44,880 nucleotides of DNA from NCBI RefSeq assembly GCF_900102055.1, contig NZ_FNBA01000009.1, forward strand, positions 1 through 44,880. Reading direction: 5' to 3'. A program made the position numbers and the translations under genes. A model generated the notes under the pieces. That model made no database searches. It had not been told where the DNA came from and was given only the letters and a program-made list of their open reading frames with translations. This document shows positions 16,789-25,709 of the stretch, one piece after another. This stretch comes from Ulvibacter litoralis. Its GTDB lineage: Bacteria > Bacteroidota > Bacteroidia > Flavobacteriales > Flavobacteriaceae. Each line of letters starts with the position of its first letter. The stretch's first letter is position 1.

Positions 16789-19419
16789 ATGAAAAAAGCA
16801 CTTAAAATATTCGGAATCATACTCGGTTTAGGTATCATTTTTTTAATTGCCGCACCTTTTATCTTTAAAGGAACGCTTGAAAAAATTGTGAAACGCACGA
16901 TTAACGAAAACATAAACGCAACTGTTGCCTGGGAAGACCTAGACTTAAGTCTTTTTAGAAGTTTTCCAGATGCGGCACTTACTATTAATAACTTCAGTAT
17001 TGTAAACAATGCTCCTTTTAAAGGGGATACACTCGCCAGCGGAAAAACGATAAAGCTAGACATGGGCGTTATGCAATTGTTCAATAAAAGCGATGAGCCT
17101 ATTCAAGTAAACTCTCTATTTTTAGACGAAGCCTTGGTGAATATTAAAGTAGACTCTCTTGGCAACGCCAATTATGACATTGCCATTAAAAAGGATGCTC
17201 CTGCAACTTCAGAAGGAGAAACAGATAGTGCTGGATTTAGCTTCGGACTTAAAAATTACGAGATTGAAAATTCACGCATCCAGTATTCAGACGCGGTTAC
17301 AAGCACTTTCTTAACACTTACCAACGTAAACCACGAAGGTTCTGGCGATTTGTCTGCAGCACTTTCAACCCTATCGACCAAAACAGAAGCTTTGGCTTCA
17401 TTTAAAATGGGCGATGTGGAATACCTAAGCGAAAATAGCATCACGCTTGACGCCGACTTTCAGCTAGATTTAGAGAATCAGAAATATACATTTTTAGAAA
17501 ACGAAGCGAAAATCAATGAGCTACCCCTTACGTTTGATGGTTTTGTGAAAATTAACGAAACCAACAATGAAGTAGATCTTACATTTAAAACACCTTCATC
17601 CGATTTTAAGAACTTTCTAGCTGTCATTCCGAAGGAATATGTAAAAGAACTTGATGGCGTTACCACCACAGGTAATTTCACGGTGAATGGAATGATCAAG
17701 GGAATTGTTGACGACACACACATCCCGACCTTAGATATTAAAGTAAATAGCCAGAATGCATCTTTTAAATATCCTGATTTACCAAAAGCGGTTCAAAATA
17801 TTTCGATTGCTGCGGAATTAAAAAATGAAACGGGACTGCTGAAGGATACGTATTTAACTATTGGCGGACTTACATTTAAAATTGATGACGAGTTATTCAA
17901 CCTCAGCGGAAGCGTTCGAAATCTAACTGAAAACGCATTGGTAAATCTTGCCTTGAAAGGAACCATTAATCTTGCAAACATCGGAAAAGTACTTCCTATG
18001 GAACTGGAGCAAGAGCTTACGGGTATTTTTACGGCAGATGTTACTACGAACTTCGATATGGCATCGGTAGAAAAAGAACAATACCAAAACATTAAAAGCA
18101 ACGGAACTCTTACGCTTACCAATTTTGTGTACAAAGACGCTGCGTTTAAAAACGATCTAAATCTTTCAAAAGCCAGTGTGAGTATGTCACCAGGAACCAT
18201 TCGCTTGAACGAATTAGCGGCAACTTCAGGACAAACCGACATTCAGGCAACAGGTACTATTGAAAATCTGATTCCGTGGGTGATGGCGAAGCAAGATTTA
18301 AAAGGCCGTTTTAATGTGCAATCCAATACTTTCAATGTAAACGACTTTATGACTTCGGAAACGGAGGCATCAAAAGGAACTGCAAAAGCTTCCGAAGCAA
18401 GTTTACAAAAAGAAAGTGTAAAAATTCCAGACTTCTTAGATGCTACAATCGACTTTTCAGCAAAAAAAATACTGTACGATAATATCGTTTTAGAAAACGC
18501 TAAAGGAACCGTTGGAATTAAAAATGAAGCGGCTAGTTTGAGCAATGTAGCATCTAAGATATTTGGGGGTGACATTGCATTTTCTGGAAATGTAGACACT
18601 AAAAATGCGGTCCCTACCTTTGGAATGAACCTCGATTTAAAGAAAATTGACATTGGTCAATCGTTTGGACAATTGGAGCTTTTAAAGTACATCGCACCCA
18701 TTGCAAAAGCTTTAGACGGAGATTTAAACACGACCCTTCAATTAAGTGGAGAGCTTACCGAAAACCTAACTCCAAATCTAGCAACGCTCGCTGGAAACGC
18801 CATTGCGCAAATTTTAACTGCTGAAGTAGACAAAGACAAAATGCCGCTTGTTTCTAAGCTGGGAGAGCAGGTCAAGTTTTTGAATATTGACAAATTAAGC
18901 TTACGAGATGTGAGCACTGCATTGACTTTTAACAATGGAAAGATTGAAGTAAAACCCTTCGATTTTGAAGTAAAAGGTGTGAAAATGACGGTAGGCGGAT
19001 CGCACGGACTAGACAAAAGTATCGATTATAATCTAACGATGGATGTTCCCGCAAAATACTTGGGAAGCGATGTGACTAAATTATTGGCTAAACTAGACCC
19101 AAAAGAGGCCGATGAAATGACGGTAAGCTTGCCTGTAGGTTTAACAGGGACATTTACGAGTCCGCAGGTTTCATTAAATACCGACACTGCCGTAAAAGCA
19201 CTAACTCAGAAGTTAATTGAAAAGCAAAAGGAAGAGTTAACGACGAAAGGAACCAACATTTTGAAGGATTTAATCACTCAAAATAGCGGAAGTACAACAC
19301 CTACTGACTCTACAAAAACTACGACAGAAACGACCAAGCAAGAAGAAACAACTAAGGCTGTAAAAGATATTATCGGCGGTATTTTTGGAAACAAAAAGAA
19401 GAAAGACGATGGGAATTAA
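16789..19419 (+). CDS. AsmA-like envelope protein
   Basis: The 876-residue protein has one N-terminal membrane anchor (about 5-27) and a long beta-rich periplasmic body. It begins with the AsmA-typical arrangement LEKIVKRTINENINATVAWEDLD, then SLFRSFPDAALTINNFSI. AsmA-like proteins are bridge-like or envelope-maintenance proteins implicated in lipid traffic and outer-membrane homeostasis. The C-terminal end (about 820-876) is a low-complexity tail rich in Thr, Glu and Lys, ending GNKKKKDDGN. The final stop shares the bases TTAA with the stop of the convergent DUF2797 gene. Confidence 0.87.
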   Translation: MKKALKIFGIILGLGIIFLIAAPFIFKGTLEKIVKRTINENINATVAWEDLDLSLFRSFPDAALTINNFSIVNNAPFKGDTLASGKTIKLDMGVMQLFNKSDEPIQVNSLFLDEALVNIKVDSLGNANYDIAIKKDAPATSEGETDSAGFSFGLKNYEIENSRIQYSDAVTSTFLTLTNVNHEGSGDLSAALSTLSTKTEALASFKMGDVEYLSENSITLDADFQLDLENQKYTFLENEAKINELPLTFDGFVKINETNNEVDLTFKTPSSDFKNFLAVIPKEYVKELDGVTTTGNFTVNGMIKGIVDDTHIPTLDIKVNSQNASFKYPDLPKAVQNISIAAELKNETGLLKDTYLTIGGLTFKIDDELFNLSGSVRNLTENALVNLALKGTINLANIGKVLPMELEQELTGIFTADVTTNFDMASVEKEQYQNIKSNGTLTLTNFVYKDAAFKNDLNLSKASVSMSPGTIRLNELAATSGQTDIQATGTIENLIPWVMAKQDLKGRFNVQSNTFNVNDFMTSETEASKGTAKASEASLQKESVKIPDFLDATIDFSAKKILYDNIVLENAKGTVGIKNEAASLSNVASKIFGGDIAFSGNVDTKNAVPTFGMNLDLKKIDIGQSFGQLELLKYIAPIAKALDGDLNTTLQLSGELTENLTPNLATLAGNAIAQILTAEVDKDKMPLVSKLGEQVKFLNIDKLSLRDVSTALTFNNGKIEVKPFDFEVKGVKMTVGGSHGLDKSIDYNLTMDVPAKYLGSDVTKLLAKLDPKEADEMTVSLPVGLTGTFTSPQVSLNTDTAVKALTQKLIEKQKEELTTKGTNILKDLITQNSGSTTPTDSTKTTTETTKQEETTKAVKDIIGGIFGNKKKKDDGN

Positions 19420-20210
19420 CCCACCGTTATAGAAACCACATAGCCTTCATTACTTCGAACATTGAATACCGTATTGTCTTCAAAAATGAGGTATTGCCCT
19501 TTAATTCCTTTTAAAACACCTTCGTAATGCGGCGTTTTTTCTAGGTTTAAACTTTTGGGTTTTGTGGGATATTGAAGTACCGGAAACTCCAATTCAGTTT
19601 CGGTATTATTTTCTATAAAATAAGGCATCGCTTCTTCGGGAATGTATTGTTTCAATTTATTTCGCCACGCGACTAAATCTACATCTTCAATTTCATTTTT
19701 AAGCATGGTACGCCAATTGGTTTTATCGCCTACATGATCTTTTAAAGCGACTTCGGTAACACCTGCCAAATAGCGATTCGGCACCTCCACTATTTCGATT
19801 GCTTCGTGTGCTCCTTGATCGATCCATCGCGTAGGAACTTGTGTTTTTCGAGTTACCCCTACTTTTACATTGCTGCTATTTGCCAAGTACACAATATGCG
19901 GTTGCAATTGTACTTTTTTCTCATACACCAAATCGCGATCTTCTTTATCGAGATGCGCCATACTTAATTCTGGACGCATGATCCAATCGGCAGCCTGCGG
20001 AATTTCATAAAAACAGTCGTAACAGAAGCCTTGACGGTAAATTTTCTTACCTAAATTACAGTTCAAACACTGGTACTTTACAAACGAAATTGACAGCTTT
20101 TTATCTAGTAACTGATTGACGTTTAGGAAGTCATTCTCAAAAACCAAATAGTATTGAATGGGCGACCCATTTTCAGTCTGCATTTTACTTAAAACTCCTA
20201 CATAATTCAT
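19416..20210 (-). CDS. DUF2797 domain protein with a Cys4 zinc-ribbon-like motif
   Basis: The chosen start is ATG 20210 (MNYVGVLSK). Longer frames to 20315 would run into the divergent GH3 gene. The 264-residue protein has four cysteines at about 48, 51, 63 and 66 (CLNC and CYDC), probably a zinc site. A following segment, YLANSSNVKVGVTRKTQVPTRW, resembles a GIY-YIG-like core. This matches the DUF2797 family, whose function is not established. Its stop codon overlaps that of the AsmA-like gene. Confidence 0.85.
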   Translation of the reverse strand: MNYVGVLSKMQTENGSPIQYYLVFENDFLNVNQLLDKKLSISFVKYQCLNCNLGKKIYRQGFCYDCFYEIPQAADWIMRPELSMAHLDKEDRDLVYEKKVQLQPHIVYLANSSNVKVGVTRKTQVPTRWIDQGAHEAIEIVEVPNRYLAGVTEVALKDHVGDKTNWRTMLKNEIEDVDLVAWRNKLKQYIPEEAMPYFIENNTETELEFPVLQYPTKPKSLNLEKTPHYEGVLKGIKGQYLIFEDNTVFNVRSNEGYVVSITVG

Positions 20211-20255
20211 AAAAAGAAAATCGTTATTTTTATACCATAAAGATACTTCAAAAAT

Positions 20256-21770
20256 ATGCCAATACCCATTGTAAATTCTATTGCTTCGTGGTTCTTGAAA
20301 AAACGATTTCATCAAATTGAATTGTTTCTGAAGTATCCTATTGAAGTTCAGGAAGAATTACTTCAAAACCTTTTACTGAAAGCAAAGGGTACTGAAATTG
20401 GCAAGCAATACGAATTTGAAAGTATTAAAAACTACCGAACCTTTGCCGAAAGAGTCCCTATTAGCTCGTATGAAGATAACGAATCGCAGATAGAACGCGC
20501 TCGAAAAGGAGAAAGCAACATATTCTGGCCTACTCCTATAAAATGGTTTGCAAAGTCTAGCGGAACGACCAATGCGAAAAGTAAATTTATCCCAGTAAGC
20601 AGTGACTCGTTAGAAGATTGTCATTATGCTGCGAGTAAAGATTTACTGTGTATGTATCTCAACAACAATCCGAGTTCTCAGCTTTTCGTTGGAAAGAGTT
20701 TGCGTTTGGGAGGTAGTAAAGAACTCTATCAAGAAAACGGAACCGTCTTTGGTGATTTATCTGCCATCTTGATTGACAACATGCCGTTTTGGGCCGAATT
20801 TAGCAGCACTCCTAGCAGTGAAGTTTCACTAATGAACGATTGGGAAACTAAAATGCAAGCCATCGTAAACGAAACAATTAAAGAAAATGTAACGAGTTTA
20901 GCAGGTGTTCCTTCATGGATGCTTGTATTATTAAATACTGTTGCTGAAACTACCGGAAAAGACAACCTATTAAACGTTTGGCCTAATCTGGAGGTATATT
21001 TTCATGGGGGTGTAAGTTTTGACCCTTACGTAGCGCAATACAAACAATTGCTTCCCAAATCAGATTTTAAGTATTACGAAATTTACAACGCTTCTGAAGG
21101 GTTCTTTGCCATTCAAGATCAGAACCATGAAAAGGATTTACTCTTAATGCTCGATTATGGTATTTTTTACGAGTTCATTCCTATGGACACCTATGGTACT
21201 TCCGAAGAAAAAGTAATTCCACTACAAGATGTGGAAGAAGGAAAAAACTACGCAATCATTATCACCACCAATGCAGGTTTATGGCGCTATAAAATAGGCG
21301 ACACTGTTCGTTTTACCTCTATAAGTCCGTACCGCATTCGAGTGACGGGGCGCACCAAACACCACATTAACGTTTTTGGTGAAGAGTTGATTATTGAAAA
21401 CGCCGAAGCGGCTTTAAAAAACGTTTCTAAGCTCACCAATTCTGAAATTGTAGAATATACTGCTGCACCCATTTTTATGGAAGGAAAAGAAAAGGGAGCG
21501 CACGAATGGATGATCGAGTTTAAAACGCCTCCTTCCGACTTTAACGTATTTACCGAACTATTTGACAAAGCACTGCAACAAGAAAATAGTGACTACGAAG
21601 CCAAGCGTTTTAACAATCTTACATTAAACCTTCCCATAGTTCATGTGGCTCGTGAGCGCTTGTTCTACGATTGGCTAAAAGAGCATGATAAACTTGGAGG
21701 GCAACATAAGGTTCCTAGACTTTCAAACAAACGAAATTATTTGGAAGAACTATTAAGACTTAATAAGTAA
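20256..21770 (+). CDS. GH3-family acyl-adenylate/amido synthetase-like protein
   Basis: The 504-residue protein matches the GH3 family, named after plant enzymes that adenylate acids such as auxin and join them to amino acids. Seen here are the ATP-binding loop KSSGTTNAKSKFIPVS near residue 103, YEIYNASEGFFAIQD near 276, and a C-terminal RVTGRTKHHINVFGEELI segment. Length and motif order fit the ANL-type adenylating fold. Bacterial members have no settled substrate. It starts 45 bp from the divergent DUF2797 gene, so the two may share a promoter region. Confidence 0.88.
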   Translation: MPIPIVNSIASWFLKKRFHQIELFLKYPIEVQEELLQNLLLKAKGTEIGKQYEFESIKNYRTFAERVPISSYEDNESQIERARKGESNIFWPTPIKWFAKSSGTTNAKSKFIPVSSDSLEDCHYAASKDLLCMYLNNNPSSQLFVGKSLRLGGSKELYQENGTVFGDLSAILIDNMPFWAEFSSTPSSEVSLMNDWETKMQAIVNETIKENVTSLAGVPSWMLVLLNTVAETTGKDNLLNVWPNLEVYFHGGVSFDPYVAQYKQLLPKSDFKYYEIYNASEGFFAIQDQNHEKDLLLMLDYGIFYEFIPMDTYGTSEEKVIPLQDVEEGKNYAIIITTNAGLWRYKIGDTVRFTSISPYRIRVTGRTKHHINVFGEELIIENAEAALKNVSKLTNSEIVEYTAAPIFMEGKEKGAHEWMIEFKTPPSDFNVFTELFDKALQQENSDYEAKRFNNLTLNLPIVHVARERLFYDWLKEHDKLGGQHKVPRLSNKRNYLEELLRLNK

Positions 21771-21781
21771 CACCCCTCAAT

Positions 21782-21811
21782 TTCCGATTAAAGACATCTT
21801 TCTTCCGATTA
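21782..21811 (+). promoter_or_regulatory. 21-bp-phased direct repeat with an AAAGACATCTTTC core
   Basis: TTCCGATTA occurs at 21782-21790 and again at 21803-21811, exactly 21 bp apart. Between them lies AAAGACATCTTTC (21790-21802), which recurs at 9781-9793 near the giant adhesin. Paired direct repeats with this spacing suit a LytTR-type dimer. The site is about 96 bp upstream of the -33 element of the lipoprotein promoter. Confidence 0.4.
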
Positions 21812-21906
21812 AAAAAAACCCGCATATCGAGTGTTTACGGTAGTTTAGCGGCTTTTAAAAAAACTTTTGTATTTCAACGAGTTTTAACCTCACTTTAACC
21901 AAAAGT

Positions 21907-21938
21907 TTTGGTAGGCCTTTTCTTACACACTATGTTTG
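21907..21938 (+). promoter_or_regulatory. Promoter of the small lipoprotein gene (TTTG-N20-TATGTTTG)
   Basis: TTTG at 21907-21910, a 20-bp spacer, and TATGTTTG at 21931-21938 match the Bacteroidota promoter consensus at both elements. The start codon follows 27 bp later at 21966. Confidence 0.75.
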
Positions 21939-21965
21939 TCATGTAAATAAATAATACCCCGCATA

Positions 21966-22151
21966 ATGAACAAGTACGTTTTTATAGTTTTAGCCTTAAT
22001 TTTCACAGTAACATTTTCATCATGTGCTACTTCTTCAACAGTACAAAATTCAGAAAATCAAGTTGCTGGTTATACCTTAAAAAACAAAAAAGAGTTAATG
22101 CATCAAAAAGTGCTTAACAAGAAAAACAAAACGGTGATTGCGATGCCGTAA
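21966..22151 (+). CDS. Small lipoprotein of 61 residues (function unknown)
   Basis: The protein has a signal peptide (MNKYVFIVLALIFTVTFSS) and a lipobox cysteine at residue 20 (FSSC). The mature part is about 42 residues, polar at first (ATSSTVQNSENQ) and strongly basic later (LKNKKELMHQKVLNKKNK). No family is recognised. It is a single-gene unit: an excellent promoter lies at 21907-21938 and a perfect terminator hairpin at 22191-22219. The strong promoter and isolated transcript suggest abundant expression. The basic tail could contact membrane or cell-wall polymers, but that is only a guess. Confidence 0.75.
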   Translation: MNKYVFIVLALIFTVTFSSCATSSTVQNSENQVAGYTLKNKKELMHQKVLNKKNKTVIAMP

Positions 22152-22183
22152 CAAAATATAGTTTGAGTAAGTGTTTTTATATT

Positions 22184-22224
22184 TATTAAAAAAGCCCCTA
22201 AACAATGTTTAGGGGCTTTTACTT
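22184..22224. terminator. Bidirectional terminator between the small lipoprotein gene and clpX
   Basis: A perfect 13-bp stem (AAAGCCCCTAAAC, 22191-22203, with 22207-22219) has a 3-nt loop AAT. A-rich sequence on the left and T-rich sequence on the right let it stop the plus-strand lipoprotein transcript and the minus-strand clpX transcript. Confidence 0.85.
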
Positions 22225-22249
22225 TGTATAAATATGTACTGTTTACAAA

Positions 22250-23482
22250 TTAAGAAACTGCTTTCAGTTTTTTAATAGTTGCCTTATTAAGCTTATCCAT
22301 AACATACTCTCTCGAAACAGTAAGTGTTTTACTATCTGTTCCTGGTAGTTCGAACATGGCATCTGTTAAGACTGCTTCACATAACGAACGCAAGCCTCTA
22401 GCCCCTAATTTATATTCAATAGCCTGTTCTACGATATAATCTAAGGCTTCTTCCGTAATTATAAGCTCTATATCGTCCATTTCAAACAGTTTCTTATACT
22501 GTTTGATGATAGCGTTTTTAGGCTCCGTTAAAATAGCTCTTAAGGTTCCTTTATCCAATGGATTCATATAAGCTAACACAGGTAACCTTCCAATAATCTC
22601 TGGAATTAACCCGTAATCTTTTAAATCCTTCGGAATGATATACTTAAGCATATGGTCACGTTCTAGTTTATCTTCTTCTTTTGAAGCACTAAAACCAACT
22701 GCTTGCATATTCAGTCTTTTTGAGATATGACGTTCAATACCATCAAAAGCTCCACCTGCGATAAAAAGAATATTTTCGGTATTCACCTCGATAAACTTTT
22801 GGTCTGGATGCTTTCTACCTCCTTTTGGTGGCACGTTTACAACCGTTCCTTCTAGTAATTTCAGTAATGCTTGTTGCACACCTTCACCACTAACATCTCT
22901 TGTTATAGATGGATTATCGCTTTTACGGGCAATTTTATCTATTTCATCAATAAATACAATACCGTTTTGCGCTTTTTCAAGATCGTAATCTGCTGCTTGA
23001 AGCAATCGTGTTAAAATACTTTCAACATCCTCTCCAACATAACCAGCTTCGGTAAGTACTGTTGCATCTACGATAGCCAAAGGAACGTTTAGCATTCGTG
23101 CAATTGTTTTTGCGACCAATGTTTTTCCAGTTCCTGTTTGCCCTACAATAATGATATTACTTTTTTGAATATCAATATCATCTTCTGTTTTGGGCTGCAG
23201 TAAACGTTTGTAGTGATTATAAACCGCTACAGACATAACTCTTTTTGTATGATCCTGACCAATAACGTAATCGTCCAAAAATTCTTTAATAGAAATTGGC
23301 TTCTTCAGCATTACCTCTTTAGACAAGTCACTGTTTGCAGAATGTGACGCTTCTTCTATAACAATCCCATGGGCTTGTTCAATACAACGATCACAGATAT
23401 GGGCGTCCAAACCTGCAATAAGTAGATTGGTTTCGGCTTTTTTACGACCGCAAAACGAACATTCTAAATTTTCTTTCGACAT
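22250..23482 (-). CDS. clpX: ATP-dependent Clp protease ATP-binding subunit ClpX
   Basis: ClpX unfolds tagged proteins and feeds them to ClpP. The 410-residue protein begins with the zinc-binding domain (Cys8, 11, 30 and 33: CSFC and CDRC). It has Walker A GQTGTGKT at 114-121, Walker [10 protein letters not shown] near 175, the pore-loop region and the sensor-2 LGARGLRS. Length and order are normal for the family. It follows clpP by 35 bp on the same strand and is probably co-transcribed; the terminator at 22184-22224 ends the unit. Confidence 0.98.
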   Translation of the reverse strand: MSKENLECSFCGRKKAETNLLIAGLDAHICDRCIEQAHGIVIEEASHSANSDLSKEVMLKKPISIKEFLDDYVIGQDHTKRVMSVAVYNHYKRLLQPKTEDDIDIQKSNIIIVGQTGTGKTLVAKTIARMLNVPLAIVDATVLTEAGYVGEDVESILTRLLQAADYDLEKAQNGIVFIDEIDKIARKSDNPSITRDVSGEGVQQALLKLLEGTVVNVPPKGGRKHPDQKFIEVNTENILFIAGGAFDGIERHISKRLNMQAVGFSASKEEDKLERDHMLKYIIPKDLKDYGLIPEIIGRLPVLAYMNPLDKGTLRAILTEPKNAIIKQYKKLFEMDDIELIITEEALDYIVEQAIEYKLGARGLRSLCEAVLTDAMFELPGTDSKTLTVSREYVMDKLNKATIKKLKAVS

Positions 23483-23517
23483 ATTCTTAATCTATAAATT
23501 CAAATTTAAAAAAGGGA

Positions 23518-24192
23518 TTATCCTCTTTTCAAAATTTCATCAATCATACCGTATTCTAAAGCTTTATCGGCTTTCATCCAGTAATCACGATCACTATCTT
23601 CGTACACTTTTTCATAGGTTTGACCACTATGATTTGCTATAATCGTGTACAACTCTTCTTTTAAGGTTAGTATCTCTTTGGCGGTGATTTCAATATCACT
23701 CGCTTGTCCTTGCGCACCTCCCATTGGTTGGTGAATCATAACGCGAGAGTGCGTTAATCCACTTCGTTTTCCTTTTGCTCCTGCACACAATAAAACAGCT
23801 GCCATTGAAGCTGCCATTCCTGTACAGATGGTTGCTACATCTGGCTTGATAAACTGCATGGTATCGTAAATACCTAATCCAGCATATACACTTCCTCCCG
23901 GAGAGTTGATATAAATCTGAATGTCTTTTGACGCATCTGTACTTTCTAAAAACAACAATTGCGCTTGTACAATGTTTGCAACTTGATCGTTAATTCCTGT
24001 ACCTAAAAAGATAATTCGATCCATCATTAAACGAGAAAAAACGTCGAATATCGCGATATTCATTTGGCGCTCTTCAATAATGTTTGGCGTTAAGTTTGTC
24101 GGGTACATGCTGCTTACAATTTGATCGTAATACATGCTATTAATCCCTTGATCCTTTATAGCAAATTTTTTAAATTCTTTTTCGTAGTCCAT
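23518..24192 (-). CDS. clpP: ATP-dependent Clp protease proteolytic subunit ClpP
   Basis: ClpP is the barrel-shaped serine protease partner of ClpX. The catalytic triad is visible in 224 residues: Ser129 in TGMAAS, His154 in MIHQPMGG, and Asp203 in EDSDRDYWM. The NSPGGSVYAG oxyanion segment is at about 96. The first ~35 residues are longer than the mature enzyme, as expected for a propeptide or start extension. It lies between tig and clpX, the order seen in many bacteria. Confidence 0.98.
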   Translation of the reverse strand: MDYEKEFKKFAIKDQGINSMYYDQIVSSMYPTNLTPNIIEERQMNIAIFDVFSRLMMDRIIFLGTGINDQVANIVQAQLLFLESTDASKDIQIYINSPGGSVYAGLGIYDTMQFIKPDVATICTGMAASMAAVLLCAGAKGKRSGLTHSRVMIHQPMGGAQGQASDIEITAKEILTLKEELYTIIANHSGQTYEKVYEDSDRDYWMKADKALEYGMIDEILKRG

Positions 24193-24213
24193 ATTTTTAT
24201 ACTCTTTTTCTGA

Positions 24214-24250
24214 AAAAATAAAGGCGTTAAATTAGTAAAAATTCAACGCC
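24214..24250 (-). terminator. Terminator between tig and clpP
   Basis: On the minus strand GGCGTT (24250-24245) pairs with AACGCC (24228-24223), extended across one mismatch by AATT/AATT. A T-rich tract (TTTATTTTTT) follows. It lies between the tig stop and the clpP start, so only part of tig transcription may reach clpP. Confidence 0.65.
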
Positions 24251-24275
24251 TAAATATAACTAATTTATTGCTGAA

Positions 24276-25595
24276 TTACTCGTAAGCTTCCTTAATGAAC
24301 TTATCGTAAGTAATCTCTTTAGTCTTCAGTTTTGCATTTTCCTTAAAAAATTGAAGCAATTTATTTGTATTTAACTGTTCGCTAATACGTTTCACCTCAT
24401 CTTGGTTACTTAAAATACGTGCTGCAATTGTATCCAATTCTTCATCTGAAGGATCCATTTGACCAAATTGAGCCATTTGTCCTTTAATCATTGTACGACT
24501 ATAGTCTTTCAATTCATCAAAAGATACTTGCAAATTATTCTCTGCACGAATTTTTCCTTCAATTAATTGGTAACGCAATCCTTTTTCACTTTTAGCGTAC
24601 TCTTCTTTAGCTTGCTCTTCTGTTAAAGGAGTTTCGCCAGACATTTGAATCCAACGTTGTAAGAAAGTATCTGGAAGGTCAAATTTAGTATTGTCGATTA
24701 ATGATTCAACGACATCGTTTAATAGCTTCTGATCGCTTTGTTGCTCAAATTGCTTTTCAGCATCTTCCTTAATCTTCGCTTTCAATTCAGCTTCCGAAGA
24801 AACAACACCTTCACCAAATAACTTATCGAAAAGCTCTTGGTTTAATTCTGCCATTTCACGTGTGTTAACTTCTTCTATTTTCAAAGTAACTTCAATATCC
24901 AAACCGTGTGCTGCATCGTGATCTACTCCCAAATACTTTTGGTTGTCATGATCGTCTGCGAACATTCCTTTTGTTTTTAAAGTAACCTCATCACCTACTT
25001 TTGCTTTTAACAGAGCTGAAAGTTGTTTTTTACCTTTAATTACATCTGTACTAAAAGTTGCTTTTTTATCTATCTCCATGTCTGAAGACGTAAACGTTCC
25101 AGTAATTTCATCATCCTTAGCAACTTCTGTTTTAGAAGTTAACTTTCCGTATTGCTTACGAATTGTTTTCACTTGATTGTTCAACATTTCCTCGTCTGCA
25201 ACAATTTTATAGTTGGTTACAGCCTTTCCTTTTACATCTACATCAAAAGAAGGAGAAAGTCCTAAATCGAACTCAAATGTAAAATCATCTGACTCCCAGT
25301 TTATTTCAGCTTCATTCTTTGGAAGTGGATTTCCAAGAATATCTAATTTTTGTTCAGTTAAGAAATTATTTAAACTTTCTTGTAAAAGTTTATTAACTTC
25401 TTCTACCAATACTGCTTTTCCATATTGTTTCTGAACCATTCCCATAGGAACATGTCCTTTTCTAAAACCAGGAATATTAGCGGTTTTACGGTAATTATTT
25501 AATACCGATGTTACTTTTTCCGAATAGTCCTCTTTTTTGATATCTACTGTTACTACAGCATTTAACGTATCAATTTCTTTTTTTGTAATATTCAT
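24276..25595 (-). CDS. tig: Trigger factor, ribosome-associated chaperone
   Basis: Trigger factor binds the ribosome exit and shields new chains. The 439-residue protein has the ribosome-binding signature GFRKGHVPMGMVQKQYG near residue 40, a middle region in the place of the peptidyl-prolyl isomerase domain, and a long helical C-terminal domain ending near KTKEITYDKFIKEAYE. The isomerase region is poorly conserved here, as is common in Bacteroidota. A near-consensus promoter lies at 25653-25684, giving a leader of about 50 nt. Confidence 0.95.
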   Translation of the reverse strand: MNITKKEIDTLNAVVTVDIKKEDYSEKVTSVLNNYRKTANIPGFRKGHVPMGMVQKQYGKAVLVEEVNKLLQESLNNFLTEQKLDILGNPLPKNEAEINWESDDFTFEFDLGLSPSFDVDVKGKAVTNYKIVADEEMLNNQVKTIRKQYGKLTSKTEVAKDDEITGTFTSSDMEIDKKATFSTDVIKGKKQLSALLKAKVGDEVTLKTKGMFADDHDNQKYLGVDHDAAHGLDIEVTLKIEEVNTREMAELNQELFDKLFGEGVVSSEAELKAKIKEDAEKQFEQQSDQKLLNDVVESLIDNTKFDLPDTFLQRWIQMSGETPLTEEQAKEEYAKSEKGLRYQLIEGKIRAENNLQVSFDELKDYSRTMIKGQMAQFGQMDPSDEELDTIAARILSNQDEVKRISEQLNTNKLLQFFKENAKLKTKEITYDKFIKEAYE

Positions 25596-25652
25596 TTTTC
25601 TGAAAAATTTTTCAATATAAAAGTTGTGCTTTCCTTATGAGAAAGGCGGGTG

Positions 25653-25684
25653 CAAAAGTATAATTTTTTACGCAACTCAACAAA
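25653..25684 (-). promoter_or_regulatory. Promoter of tig (TTTG-N20-TACTTTTG)
   Basis: On the minus strand TTTG (25684-25681), a 20-bp spacer and TACTTTTG (25660-25653) match the Bacteroidota consensus at both elements. It is the strongest promoter match that I found in the window. Confidence 0.8.
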
Positions 25685-25709
25685 CTTTTACAAGCTGTAA
25701 TTCAGGTAT

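Noticed and set aside
20211-20315. Longer start of the DUF2797 gene
   Set aside because: It would overlap the divergent GH3 gene, and the added residues look non-coding.
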